60,967 bases of DNA from a virus, in IMG/VR virus record IMGVR_UViG_3300046820_000595, positions 1-60,967 of that record. One strand, written 5' to 3'. Positions 49,907 through 58,251 of this stretch are shown here, piece by piece; within the stretch, counting starts at the first letter, position 1, and every line of letters starts with the position of its first letter. The notes beneath the pieces are model-generated. The model saw nothing but the letters and a program-made list of their open reading frames with translations, did not search any database and had not been told where the DNA came from. The position numbers and the translations under genes are program-made.

Positions 49907-51490
49907 TCAACTAAAGCGAAGCTTCTTCTTCGCTACGTGTTGAGCTTTCTTGAGTGACCCTGTAAGCTCAAGCGCCCACACAATGGACGCAAGGCGGGGT
50001 GACATATTGGAAGCATTGAGCTTTTTAGGCTCTTTAGTCGGCGCAACTGCGCGATGCCCTGAAGCATTAACGCATACAGTTCCGTATTGACCACGATGCT
50101 TCTCAACAACTGGTGCAGTAATAAGACATTCTGGGATGTCATTGACAATCTTGATGTTGTCTTTCGGTGCTACATAGTCTGACACTGGCAAGAACGTATC
50201 TTGACGCACTGGGTTACGTGCTGGAAGTCGATACTGATTCTTGATTTCGTATGCGGATGGAACACCGAAGAAGCGCTTGCGATTCATCTTGCTGCCACGA
50301 ACATTGAAATAGGATTTCTCCACATTTGGATATTCTGTGTAAGCAAGACATTCTTCTAGCGCGTCGAACATGTAAGCATGTTGCCAATGCGCTTCCATTT
50401 CGCTAATACGGGCGATTTCAGCCTCATTGACGTGTCCCTTGGCTCCTACCATGTATTTCTGGTAAAGCTCCTTAGAACGCTGTTTTACGCGCTCATGGAT
50501 AAGGTCTACCCATTCGTCTTTGACAGCGCCATTGGTCATGAAGTCGATAAGCTCGCCATTTTCGGCGGCTAAATCCATCATGATAAGCTCTGTGGGAGTC
50601 ATGGTTGATTCATCCATCTTCTCGCCGTTGTATTCCATCATGAATTGAGCTTGATGTGATTCATCGAACTCGAATCCATAATCCATTGCCATTTCATCAT
50701 CTTCCTCGCGGATGAGTCCCTTGATAAGAGAATACTCAACTTCGGAGATACTGGCTGCTTGATTGTGAACGTCACCTGTGATGACCTCACCAGCCTCTGT
50801 TACGGCAAAGCGCGATGGCGTAATCTTCGCATCACGCATGGGTGTGACAAGAACAACCCATTGATTGCCAATCTTGGCTGTAACGGTTGTCCCTACAAGA
50901 TCATCGTTATTGCACAAGGCTTTTACGATGTGAGTCCAGTCACCATTAATCCTACGACCGAGGCGCGTAGCAACTGCTTGCATTGCGCTTGTTGGGTTAT
51001 CGTGGAGAACTGGGGAGAACTTGCCATCCTGCGTTCCAAGATCGACACGGATGTCGCCGTGCTTGAATACATAGCGAGCAGGAACATGCTTGAATGTATT
51101 GTTCTTGGTCAATCCACCCTTGAACGGAGGGAACTGAGTGAACATGGCATCAACCCACTTACCACCAACCTTAACGGCGGGGTCAATTGATTGATATGAC
51201 TTACGTAGGTTATTGCTAACCCACTTACGGATGCTCTTCTGACGCTCTATGCAGCAGAATACTATGGCAATAGCTGCGCGAGGATCATACTTCTCCTCAT
51301 TGCAGATTGCTTGCAATTCACGGCGCAAGCGAGAAGGAACAGCACCAAGGCTATTCACTACCCAGTTACGGACGTAGGGCGGGAGAAAGCCACGCTGAAG
51401 CATAGCATACTCCGTATCGCTGATTAAATTCTGCCCATACGAATCAGCGTAAACGTATGGTTCTTCAGTTGTGTTGGTTATTGTCATCAT
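49907..51490 (-). CDS. hypothetical 527-aa protein, first gene of the leftward early block
   Basis: The largest early protein without recognised function. Helical N-terminus with Cys pair (IVFCCIERQKSIRKW), a beta-rich centre (GNQWVVLVTPMRDA, GEVITGDVH), a long acidic helical stretch (MDYGFEFDESHQAQFMMEY), and a C-terminal region ending in basic KKAQHVAKKKLRF. It is the promoter-proximal early gene, transcribed divergently from terS with a palindromic operator candidate between, so a regulatory, host-takeover or replication-initiation role is plausible. There is no motif match to known replication proteins. Confidence 0.7.
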   Translation of the reverse strand: MMTITNTTEEPYVYADSYGQNLISDTEYAMLQRGFLPPYVRNWVVNSLGAVPSRLRRELQAICNEEKYDPRAAIAIVFCCIERQKSIRKWVSNNLRKSYQSIDPAVKVGGKWVDAMFTQFPPFKGGLTKNNTFKHVPARYVFKHGDIRVDLGTQDGKFSPVLHDNPTSAMQAVATRLGRRINGDWTHIVKALCNNDDLVGTTVTAKIGNQWVVLVTPMRDAKITPSRFAVTEAGEVITGDVHNQAASISEVEYSLIKGLIREEDDEMAMDYGFEFDESHQAQFMMEYNGEKMDESTMTPTELIMMDLAAENGELIDFMTNGAVKDEWVDLIHERVKQRSKELYQKYMVGAKGHVNEAEIARISEMEAHWQHAYMFDALEECLAYTEYPNVEKSYFNVRGSKMNRKRFFGVPSAYEIKNQYRLPARNPVRQDTFLPVSDYVAPKDNIKIVNDIPECLITAPVVEKHRGQYGTVCVNASGHRAVAPTKEPKKLNASNMSPRLASIVWALELTGSLKKAQHVAKKKLRFS

Positions 51491-51518
51491 AATAATGATA
51501 ATTCGTTGTTATCCATAG

Positions 51519-51564
51519 CGAAGCTTCGTCTTGACAACCATTGCCAATCCAATAAGCTAACGCT
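51519..51564. promoter_or_regulatory. divergent promoter region with CGAAGCTTCG palindrome and sigma70-like -35/-10
   Basis: On the + strand TTGACA (51531-51536) and TAAGCT (51553-51558) are 16 bp apart, which would put transcription start at or just before the terS ATG (51565), so the message could be nearly leaderless. A perfect palindrome CGAAGCTTCG (51519-51528) sits 2 bp upstream of the -35, placed to act as an operator for both directions. On the - strand the first early gene starts at 51490. Confidence 0.6.
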
Positions 51565-52041
51565 ATGAAAATTGATAAACCACGGCGGGGAAGACCACCA
51601 CGGATTGCAGACGAAATCTGGGAAGATATTGAAACCAGATACGTTGCAGGAGAAAATTCGCTCAAGGAATTGGCTGCGGAATACAATCTCTCATACGAAA
51701 CTGTAAGAGACAGAAGCAAGCTGAAGCGTTGGCCGAGTGCCAAGAGAATCGAACATGCTTTATCCCGCACGGATTTACCCCCATCTGACGCTGCTAAGCA
51801 AATCGCAGACAAATGGGCGGAGCGAAAGGAACAAATGAGAGAGAGAATCTACCAAGGAAGCAAACGCGCATTAGATACATTCTTTGCTCTCTCACCTATC
51901 CCTCAGGATTGGGCTGAAGCCGAACGCGCGGCGAAATTACTTGATAAAGCAATCAACCCAGAGGAAGGCAAACAAGATAGCAACATCAACCTAGCTATCC
52001 TCACTAATGGCTTTAACCCATCACCAATAGTCGATCTTTAG
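51565..52041 (+). CDS. terS: small terminase subunit (158 aa)
   Basis: AT-hook KPRRGRPPRIAD at the N-terminus (about residues 7-15), then a helix-turn-helix SLKELAAEYNLSYETVRDRSKLKRWP (about 32-55), a coiled-coil-like middle and a short acidic C-terminus. Assigned by the order with large terminase and portal. A transcriptional regulator is the alternative. Unusually, 1.9 kb separates it from terL. Start 7 nt after the proposed -10. Confidence 0.72.
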   Translation: MKIDKPRRGRPPRIADEIWEDIETRYVAGENSLKELAAEYNLSYETVRDRSKLKRWPSAKRIEHALSRTDLPPSDAAKQIADKWAERKEQMRERIYQGSKRALDTFFALSPIPQDWAEAERAAKLLDKAINPEEGKQDSNINLAILTNGFNPSPIVDL

Positions 52042-52652
52042 CCAATATCCCCATCTCCTTAACGCCATTCACTCATACCATTAACCAAATCTTACCCGAT
52101 TTATGCCTTATTTATGCCCAAAAAAGGCTACAAACAGGAATAAAAGTGGTAGATGAGCAGAAAATCTGTCTATTGTGGTTAAACTTGGCTAAAGAAATGG
52201 CGTAAATCAGGGGAAATTGGGTGTTTTCCCGTGTTTTTGGAGACAAAACTTGGCTAAACTGTAATTTAGTTGGCTAAAGTGTTTGCCTGTAGAGGGAGGA
52301 TTAGTTGCGCAAAAGCTAGGGATCACCCATGATTTTACGAAAAACTTACGTTATGACGCATTTTTTCCTTGATCAGGGGGCATTCGCCCATCCATTACTA
52401 GTACATGTGCTAACGCTAATGAATAATCATTAACATTAAACATGCGCATTGATAACCAATTTGACAATAATGGTGGGGTCTAGCCCTTGGGTGTTTGCCT
52501 GCCATTAACGCGCATTAGCCCATTAGCTACGTCACGTCTTTGCCTGCTACTCCTCCAATTGTTTAAGACCATAGAGGTCAATAAAGGAACTACTTGTGGT
52601 AGCGCCCAAGACAACGCACCAGACATAAGCCTGATGCGCTGATGATTGGATG
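52042..52652 (+). other. 611-nt non-coding region with motif cluster (possible origin or packaging region)
   Basis: No ORF of useful length. It holds palindrome copy 10 (52265-52278), two copies of AAACTTGGCTAAA (52181-52193 and 52246-52258), repeated TTTGCCTG sequences (near 52281, 52493 and 52540) and an AATGA-ATAA-TCATT inverted repeat near 52421-52434. Such a region between terS and terL could contain a replication origin, a pac/cos site or late promoters. The sequence alone does not separate these. Confidence 0.5.
52265..52278. repeat. TTTAG-N4-CTAAA palindrome, copy 10
   Basis: TTTAGTTGGCTAAA within the terS-terL gap, 84 bp from the first of two half-matching AAACTTGGCTAAA sequences. 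The three share GGCTAAA. Confidence 0.85.
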
Positions 52653-52814
52653 CTAGAGCGTGTAATGCTCTTTAAGGTGCGCCCATGTCACCGTGTAGCG
52701 TTTACCGCTAGGGAACATGAGCGTTACATTGTGTGGGTCAGTGTTAACCACGACGACCTTCCCTCCAGCCTTTCGACGGAGAGTGTCGCCTTTCCTTGCT
52801 TGCGTTACTTTCAT
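52653..52814 (-). CDS. small protein with beta-rich core (53 aa)
   Basis: MKVTQARKGDTLRRKAGGKV then VVNTDPHNVTLMFPSGKRYTV reads like a small SH3/KOW-type fold. ATG overlaps the previous gene stop (ATGA). Function unknown. Confidence 0.55.
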   Translation of the reverse strand: MKVTQARKGDTLRRKAGGKVVVVNTDPHNVTLMFPSGKRYTVTWAHLKEHYTL

Positions 52815-52990
52815 TTGATTGGTGGGAGAGTGAAGGGTTTGAATGTCTTGAAGATGCGGCACAGCACCCATCTAGGATGTTGCGCAGGACATTTAAGAAG
52901 AACCATCGGAGCTGGCTTGTATGGCCGAGACTCAAGATACTTCATTGCTGCATTCATTCCGTCTACTTGTGTTAACTTATCAGTTGTCAT
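52811..52990 (-). CDS. small basic protein (59 aa)
   Basis: MTTDKLTQVDGMNAAMKYLE, then PYKPAPMVLLKCPAQHPRWV, ends PFTLPPIK. ATGA overlap with the following 53-aa gene supports coupling. No family recognised. Confidence 0.5.
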   Translation of the reverse strand: MTTDKLTQVDGMNAAMKYLESRPYKPAPMVLLKCPAQHPRWVLCRIFKTFKPFTLPPIK

Positions 52991-53113
52991 ATTAGTGTAT
53001 TCTGTTATTGCGCTGGACTCGTCAGTATGGTGCGCAGTTGTTCGTCCTAAACCATAGACTCCTTACGGGAGTTACTCGTGCCAGTTTAGAGACATGGCTG
53101 GTCTTGATGGAGG

Positions 53114-53308
53114 TTACTCCCACATCTCTTTAGATGGGTAGTCCTCGCTTGCCCAATCAGGCATTGGCTCGAACTCCACCGCTTTCGCAGCTTCGTAGCT
53201 GCCAAGCTCACCAAGTTCGGTTGCCGCCACTGAAGCAATCCGAAGATCGCCAATGGCAATTGCGTGTGCTTGGATGCGATGCCCAAGCTTTTGTAGTTCA
53301 CTAGTCAT
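53114..53308 (-). CDS. small protein (64 aa)
   Basis: Helical start MTSELQKLGHRIQAHAIAIG, followed by ASVAATELGELGSYEAAKAVEF and an acidic/Trp tail. ATG at 53308 chosen because only two residues precede the helix. Function unknown. Confidence 0.5.
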   Translation of the reverse strand: MTSELQKLGHRIQAHAIAIGDLRIASVAATELGELGSYEAAKAVEFEPMPDWASEDYPSKEMWE

Positions 53309-53373
53309 ATTCGTTATGGTCTGGTTCAAGCTGGTCCACCAACGTGGTAGGTTGCAGCGAGAGGAATATGACC

Positions 53374-53387
53374 TTTAGTTGACTAAA
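53374..53387. repeat. TTTAG-N4-CTAAA palindrome, copy 11
   Basis: TTTAGTTGACTAAA, 66 bp upstream of the 64-aa gene start on its - strand side and within the region leading to terL. It overlaps a CGGGT/ACCCG hairpin (53386-53402). Confidence 0.85.
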
Positions 53388-53505
53388 CGGGTTTATAACA
53401 CCCGAATACGTGTCTGGGCTTGGAACCAGAACTGCCGCATTACACCGCCGAAGCGATGTCCTCTGCGAGGATGAGCAGTTTTAACGCCTTGCTCAGGGCG
53501 ATGCC

Positions 53506-53754
53506 TTACCAGCTTCGAGTAACCAAGCATCGCTTGACTATCTCTGCGATTGTATTGTCAATCTCCTGAACCGCACTCATAATGAATCCAGTGCCAGAGC
53601 CAAGACCGCAAGGCACTGACCTGCAATCAGCAGGATGCTTGTTCTCATGAGGGAACGATCCATCAGGAAGCAAGGCTAGTAATCTTTCCTTCCTTGCTTG
53701 CAGTTCATTGATTGCAGTTGCAGCGGATGTCGGTAGTTCTAGTATCGTAGTCAT
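53506..53754 (-). CDS. small helical protein (82 aa)
   Basis: MTTILELPTSAATAINELQA then ERLLALLPDGSFPHENKHPAD and IMSAVQEIDNTIAEIVKRC. Leader AATACAATACTATG lacks a Shine-Dalgarno sequence. Probably a real early gene but unrecognised. Confidence 0.5.
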   Translation of the reverse strand: MTTILELPTSAATAINELQARKERLLALLPDGSFPHENKHPADCRSVPCGLGSGTGFIMSAVQEIDNTIAEIVKRCLVTRSW

Positions 53755-53892
53755 AGTATTGTATTGTTGTGTGTAGCTCAAGGGGGCCACGGGTGTCACC
53801 TGACTCCCCAATAGCACCAAACTCACTACACAGACTGAAGGGAACATTCATGAAAAAATTCTCGTAAAAAAATTTCCGCATAAAAAAATCCC

Positions 53893-53906
53893 TTTAGTTG
53901 GCTAAA
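53893..53906 (+). repeat. TTTAG-N4-CTAAA palindrome, copy 12
   Basis: TTTAGTTGGCTAAA ends 60 nt before the terL ATG (53967). A run of A and a GTGGGTGT repeat lie between. Positioned as a regulatory site for the head-gene transcript. Confidence 0.85.
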
Positions 53907-53966
53907 AAAATTTTCTTTTGATTCTGTGGGTGTGGGTGTTATTGTGTGGGTGTGAGTAGTTATGGA

Positions 53967-55679
53967 ATGAATTGGCCGACTGGGGTAAATCAGTTGACGA
54001 TTGAGTTATGGTGTTTTGCGCATAGGGTGTGTAGTCCTGATGAGAGGTTTGGGCATTTTAAGGCTGCTGTGGATTTGGCATTTAACTGTCAGGGGAGCTT
54101 AAGGAGGGTGATATGGAATCGGTGGACTATTCGGATGATACGATCCGCTATTGGGAATTGGGAGAAAAAGAGATTTTTGGGTGTGGCTGGGTGTAGTTCT
54201 AGCGGCAAGAGTGATGGATACGCTTTGTATGCTTTGATGCATTATTGGAGTCGTCCTGCGGATACGTTTGTGTTTGTGATGTCGACGACAAAGAACGATG
54301 CACGGAATCGTATTTGGAAGAGCTTAACGCAATTGTTTGGGCAAGCACAAAGGATGGGATGTCCTGGGAAGCTAAATGACTCTGTTGGGGTTATTAAGGG
54401 TGTAGACAAGGCAGGGAAGATTAGTCGAAACAGCGGCATTCAGTTGGTGGCTGCTGGTAAAGCTGACGCTGGCGAAGCGAGTAGTGGCTTGATTGGTATT
54501 AAAAGCCCTAATGTTGTGGTGATTGCTGACGAGATGCCGAATTTGGGTGATGGCATTTTGGAGGCAGCGTGGGACAACTTAACATCGAACGATCGGGTAT
54601 TTTTTGCTGGATTGGGCAACCCTAATTTGTTTAGTGACCCATTTGCTGAATTGTGTGAGCCAGCCGCTGGTTGGGCATCCATCACTGAGGAGGATGAAGA
54701 ATGGAATACAAAATATGGGTCGTGCATTCGTTTTAATGCCGAACTAAGTCCAAGGATTGTTGACCCTGACGGGGAGAAGTATTTCTGGCAACCAGATAAA
54801 GCGTATTGTGAAAGGATTGCTGACGCTCGCGGTGGAACTAAGAGCCGTGGCTACTATCGTTTCGTAAAAGCGTTTTGGTGTCCCGAGGGTGCTGGAAATA
54901 CAATTTACCAAGAAAGCGAGTTCAGGATTAACAACGCATTGGATTCTGTGGAGCCAATATGGGATTCACAGCCAACAACGATTACGGCATTAGACCCAGC
55001 TTTTACTCGCGGCGGGGATAGAGCTTACAGTGGAGTTGCTAAAATTGGAAAGGTGGACGGCAGGGATCATTTGCATATTTGCCAATACAAGGCATTAACA
55101 GAAGACACGTCCGACAAAAAAAATCCGCTGTCGCATCAATTGGTTTTGCAATGGAAAGAATTAGCTGACGATTGGGGCGTAACGCCATTCAAAGCAGTTC
55201 TTGATGGAACTGGTAGCGGTATTGCTTTTGGTCATATTGTGGATAGCTTATGGAGTCCTGCGGTGAGTAAAGTGAATTTTAGTTCTAAGCCGTCTGGAAG
55301 AAAGGCGTATTTCCGTGGGAAAGAAATGGAATACTACAACAAAAATAGCGAGTTGTGGATTCAGCCAAAGGAATTTATTCGTAGTGGGCAAATTACTGGG
55401 GTAAATAAGGAGCTAATGGCCGAGCTTTGCACCAGACAGTATTACAGCAAGGAGACTGCTAAATTGCGCGTGGAGGGTAAAGAGGAGCATAAAAAGAGCA
55501 ATAATGGGGAATCCTGCGACATTGCAGACATGTTTTTATTATTGGTTGACAAAGCAATCAGTATTGGTATGTTCCACTCCGAAGAGGTTAAACGTGTGAG
55601 TAAAGTCACGCGAACCAATTGGTCAAAAATTGCCCGTAAAAAACAAGTTAAAGCTTGCTGTGGCAGAAAATTAAAATAA
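53967..55679 (+). CDS. terL: large terminase subunit (570 aa)
   Basis: ATPase: Walker A GCSSSGKS (about residues 74-81), Walker B VVVIADEM (about 183-190) and the C-motif-like GLGNPNLFSDPF. Nuclease: TALDPAFTRGGD (catalytic Asp about 343), VLDGTGSG (about 413) and SCDIADMF (about 525). It translocates and cuts concatemeric DNA. The ATG at 53967 is chosen; an upstream GTG at 53946 is possible. Followed by portal with 8-nt spacing. Confidence 0.95.
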   Translation: MNWPTGVNQLTIELWCFAHRVCSPDERFGHFKAAVDLAFNCQGSLRRVIWNRWTIRMIRSAIGNWEKKRFLGVAGCSSSGKSDGYALYALMHYWSRPADTFVFVMSTTKNDARNRIWKSLTQLFGQAQRMGCPGKLNDSVGVIKGVDKAGKISRNSGIQLVAAGKADAGEASSGLIGIKSPNVVVIADEMPNLGDGILEAAWDNLTSNDRVFFAGLGNPNLFSDPFAELCEPAAGWASITEEDEEWNTKYGSCIRFNAELSPRIVDPDGEKYFWQPDKAYCERIADARGGTKSRGYYRFVKAFWCPEGAGNTIYQESEFRINNALDSVEPIWDSQPTTITALDPAFTRGGDRAYSGVAKIGKVDGRDHLHICQYKALTEDTSDKKNPLSHQLVLQWKELADDWGVTPFKAVLDGTGSGIAFGHIVDSLWSPAVSKVNFSSKPSGRKAYFRGKEMEYYNKNSELWIQPKEFIRSGQITGVNKELMAELCTRQYYSKETAKLRVEGKEEHKKSNNGESCDIADMFLLLVDKAISIGMFHSEEVKRVSKVTRTNWSKIARKKQVKACCGRKLK

Positions 55680-55687
55680 AAGAAGGC

Positions 55688-58009
55688 ATGTCACTACAAG
55701 AAAGCACTAAGGAATTGGATGTTATGGCCGAAGGGCTAAAGGGCATTGACAAGGAAACTGGCAAGGCTCCCAAAGAGCGCATGTTACGTCCTGCTGCTTT
55801 GCGTAGTATTCATGATAAGAACATTACCGACGATGAAGTTGGCAGCTACAATCGTAGTTTGGTTCAAGCCGATATGGATTTTGCGCCTCCATTTGATGAA
55901 AAAGAGTTGGCGGAAAAAGGACAAGGAGACAGATTTAACTTTAACACAGGCGAAGCAGCCGCAATTAAAAATGAAGCAGTTAGTGGTTACGTTGATATAT
56001 ACAGCACTCCGACAACGATTGCTGAAATTCCTCTCAAGAACATTGAAGAGCCGATGAAGAGCCTTTATGAGAAGATCATGGCGGAAGAATTTACTTCCAT
56101 GGATCGCGCTCATGATTCCTCGTTCCCAACATTCTTGCAGCTTTGCGACCTTTACGTAACTCACGGGGTTGCTATTGGTTATTTTGAAGACAAACAAACA
56201 ATGCACTTCAAAGTTGGTGGTCTTGACCGATTCAAGTTTCCACGCAAGACAACAATCATCACAAGCGATTTGACGCTTTGCACGTGTGACTCAACAATGT
56301 CAGTTATCGACTTGTATCAAAAGATTTCTGGAGATACGCCACTTAAAGGCTGGAATAAGGATGCCGTTATTAAGGCAATTGTAAATGCTGCATCCCAAAA
56401 AGCAACGCGCTGGAACGAATGGGAAAAAGTTCAAGAGGACATTAAGAGCAATGACGTTTATCTTGAGTCTCAAGTTGATGTCATTGAATTGGTTTATGGA
56501 TGGGTTGTAGAATTTGATAAGAGTGTTTCTTTTTACATTACAACCAAGAATGGACACCTGCCTGGAACTACTGAAGCTGAAGAGGAGTTTCTTTTCAAAG
56601 AAGTAAGCTACTACAAGAGTGTTCAAGAGGCGTTTCAAATTTTTGCTTTTACCATTGGTAACAATGCTCGCATCCATTCTGTTCGCGGCTTGGGTTATTT
56701 GATTTATCAGATTTGCAATGCAATGAATGTGCTGACATGCAAAATGATGGATAATGCGCGTGTTGAAGGATCAATGCTTTTCCAAGCTGGCACACAAGAA
56801 GACTTGGAGGACTTGGAGATTATCGACTTTGGTGGTGGCATTGCTTTGCCGCCTAGCCTAAGCATTCCAGCAAGAGGGCAAGCAGCCAATCTGAATAACT
56901 CAATGGTTCCAGCTATCAATCTCGGCCGTGGTCTTCTTGATCGCGCTACTGGTGGACTTAGCGCTGGCAACATGATTCTAGCTAACCAACAAGATCGTAG
57001 AACTAAGTTGGAAGTGTCTGCTCAATTGGACTGGATCAACAAACTCAATAGCTTTGCAATCAATTTGTTTTATGGCCCACTCGATCATTTGATGCGCGAA
57101 AAAGTTAAACGTGCATTCACTGTGCGCCAACCAGATCAAAAAAGCAGAGAGATGGTGGAAAGCATGAAGGAACGCTGCCGCTTGCGTGGAGTTCCCGATA
57201 TTGTTTTTGACCAGATTGATTACGAGAAGGTTAAAGCTCAACGCATTATTGGCACTGGTTCACGTGTTAGCCGTGTAATGATTTACGATCAATTGCAACA
57301 AATGTATGCGAGCATGGATGAAATCGGCCGTAAGAACTTCACCTTTGATGTTGCATCCGAACTTATTGGCGCTGATAAAACTACTCGCTACTTTGGTAGA
57401 ACGGAAGAGCAACGTCTCCCTATGGATGCAAAAATTGCAGAACTGGAAAATACTCAATTGCTACAAGGTCAACAAGTTGCGCCAATGGATGGAGAAATGC
57501 ACATTGTTCATATTCCTCGCCACTTGGCAGCCCTTGAAGAAGGATTGCAAGGAGTCGAGAATGGTCAAGTTGATCTTATGGAATACGCTGTATCGCGTTC
57601 TCCATTGCACGAACACCTTATCCAAACGCTACAGATCACAACTGTGCAGCCTGAGATTCAGGAGGAATACAATTCTTACGTGCAACGCGCACAGCAAATT
57701 GGTGAAATCATTGTTAATGGCATTCGTGCTTACAATAAACAGCAGCAACAAGCGGAAGAAGAAGCCGCTCAACAAGCCGCTCAAGGTCAGCCACAAGGAC
57801 AAGGTGAGCCTACAACTGATCCAGTAAAAGCGCAGGAGGCTAGAATGAAGCTCCAAATGCAAGCTGAAATTCATCAAGAAAAACTTCGTCAAATGAAAGA
57901 GCTTGGACAACAGAAGATTGTCCTAGAAACTCAAAAAGCAATGAGTCAAATTGCTGCAAAAGACGCAGAAACCCAAGCTAGAATTGAAAGAGCTAGAGCC
58001 TTGGGCTAA
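55688..58009 (+). CDS. portal protein (773 aa)
   Basis: Position directly after large terminase and before scaffold and capsid. Size and helix-rich C-terminus with Gln/Ala-rich barrel-like tail (YNKQQQQAEEEAAQQAAQG) fit a podoviral-type portal. The central region has a long helix (GYLIYQICNAMNVLTCKMMDN) and a Gly-rich loop (FGGGIALPP). The start at 55688 (MSLQESTKEL) is used rather than a TTG at 55655 that overlaps terL. Confidence 0.85.
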   Translation: MSLQESTKELDVMAEGLKGIDKETGKAPKERMLRPAALRSIHDKNITDDEVGSYNRSLVQADMDFAPPFDEKELAEKGQGDRFNFNTGEAAAIKNEAVSGYVDIYSTPTTIAEIPLKNIEEPMKSLYEKIMAEEFTSMDRAHDSSFPTFLQLCDLYVTHGVAIGYFEDKQTMHFKVGGLDRFKFPRKTTIITSDLTLCTCDSTMSVIDLYQKISGDTPLKGWNKDAVIKAIVNAASQKATRWNEWEKVQEDIKSNDVYLESQVDVIELVYGWVVEFDKSVSFYITTKNGHLPGTTEAEEEFLFKEVSYYKSVQEAFQIFAFTIGNNARIHSVRGLGYLIYQICNAMNVLTCKMMDNARVEGSMLFQAGTQEDLEDLEIIDFGGGIALPPSLSIPARGQAANLNNSMVPAINLGRGLLDRATGGLSAGNMILANQQDRRTKLEVSAQLDWINKLNSFAINLFYGPLDHLMREKVKRAFTVRQPDQKSREMVESMKERCRLRGVPDIVFDQIDYEKVKAQRIIGTGSRVSRVMIYDQLQQMYASMDEIGRKNFTFDVASELIGADKTTRYFGRTEEQRLPMDAKIAELENTQLLQGQQVAPMDGEMHIVHIPRHLAALEEGLQGVENGQVDLMEYAVSRSPLHEHLIQTLQITTVQPEIQEEYNSYVQRAQQIGEIIVNGIRAYNKQQQQAEEEAAQQAAQGQPQGQGEPTTDPVKAQEARMKLQMQAEIHQEKLRQMKELGQQKIVLETQKAMSQIAAKDAETQARIERARALG

Positions 58010-58014
58010 TCTTT

Positions 58015-58251
58015 ATGACTGAAATTGAACAACAAACATTAAGTAGCTTGCTCTCCAACCCTGCAATGCAAAAGGCATTGGAAGAGGTTGCGGCAACTCG
58101 CAAAAAATCTGACATGGATAGCATTGAAAAAGCAGCCTTGTCTCAAGCATACAACGTGGGTCTTTTAGCTGGTCTAAACGGATTGCTCGAAGTTGCTAAA
58201 ATCAAACAAACATTAAGCATAACACCAAAAAAATTAAAGTATGAATCCTGA
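58015..58251 (+). CDS. small head-region protein (78 aa)
   Basis: Helical (MTEIEQQTLSSLLSNPAMQKALE, then LSQAYNVGLLAGLNGLLEVAK). Sits between portal and scaffold with 5-nt and overlapping spacing (11-nt overlap with scaffold). Small portal-scaffold gap proteins are common and their function is generally unknown. Confidence 0.72.
   Translation: MTEIEQQTLSSLLSNPAMQKALEEVAATRKKSDMDSIEKAALSQAYNVGLLAGLNGLLEVAKIKQTLSITPKKLKYES

Noticed and set aside
49916-49933. GCGAAG/CTTCGC hairpin near the early gene end
   Set aside because: It lies within the coding end of the 527-aa gene, where Lys-Lys-Leu-Arg codons produce it.
52999-53030. Hammerhead ribozyme core (CTGACGA on the - strand)
   Set aside because: No matching GAAA and no helix II partner were found at the right distance.
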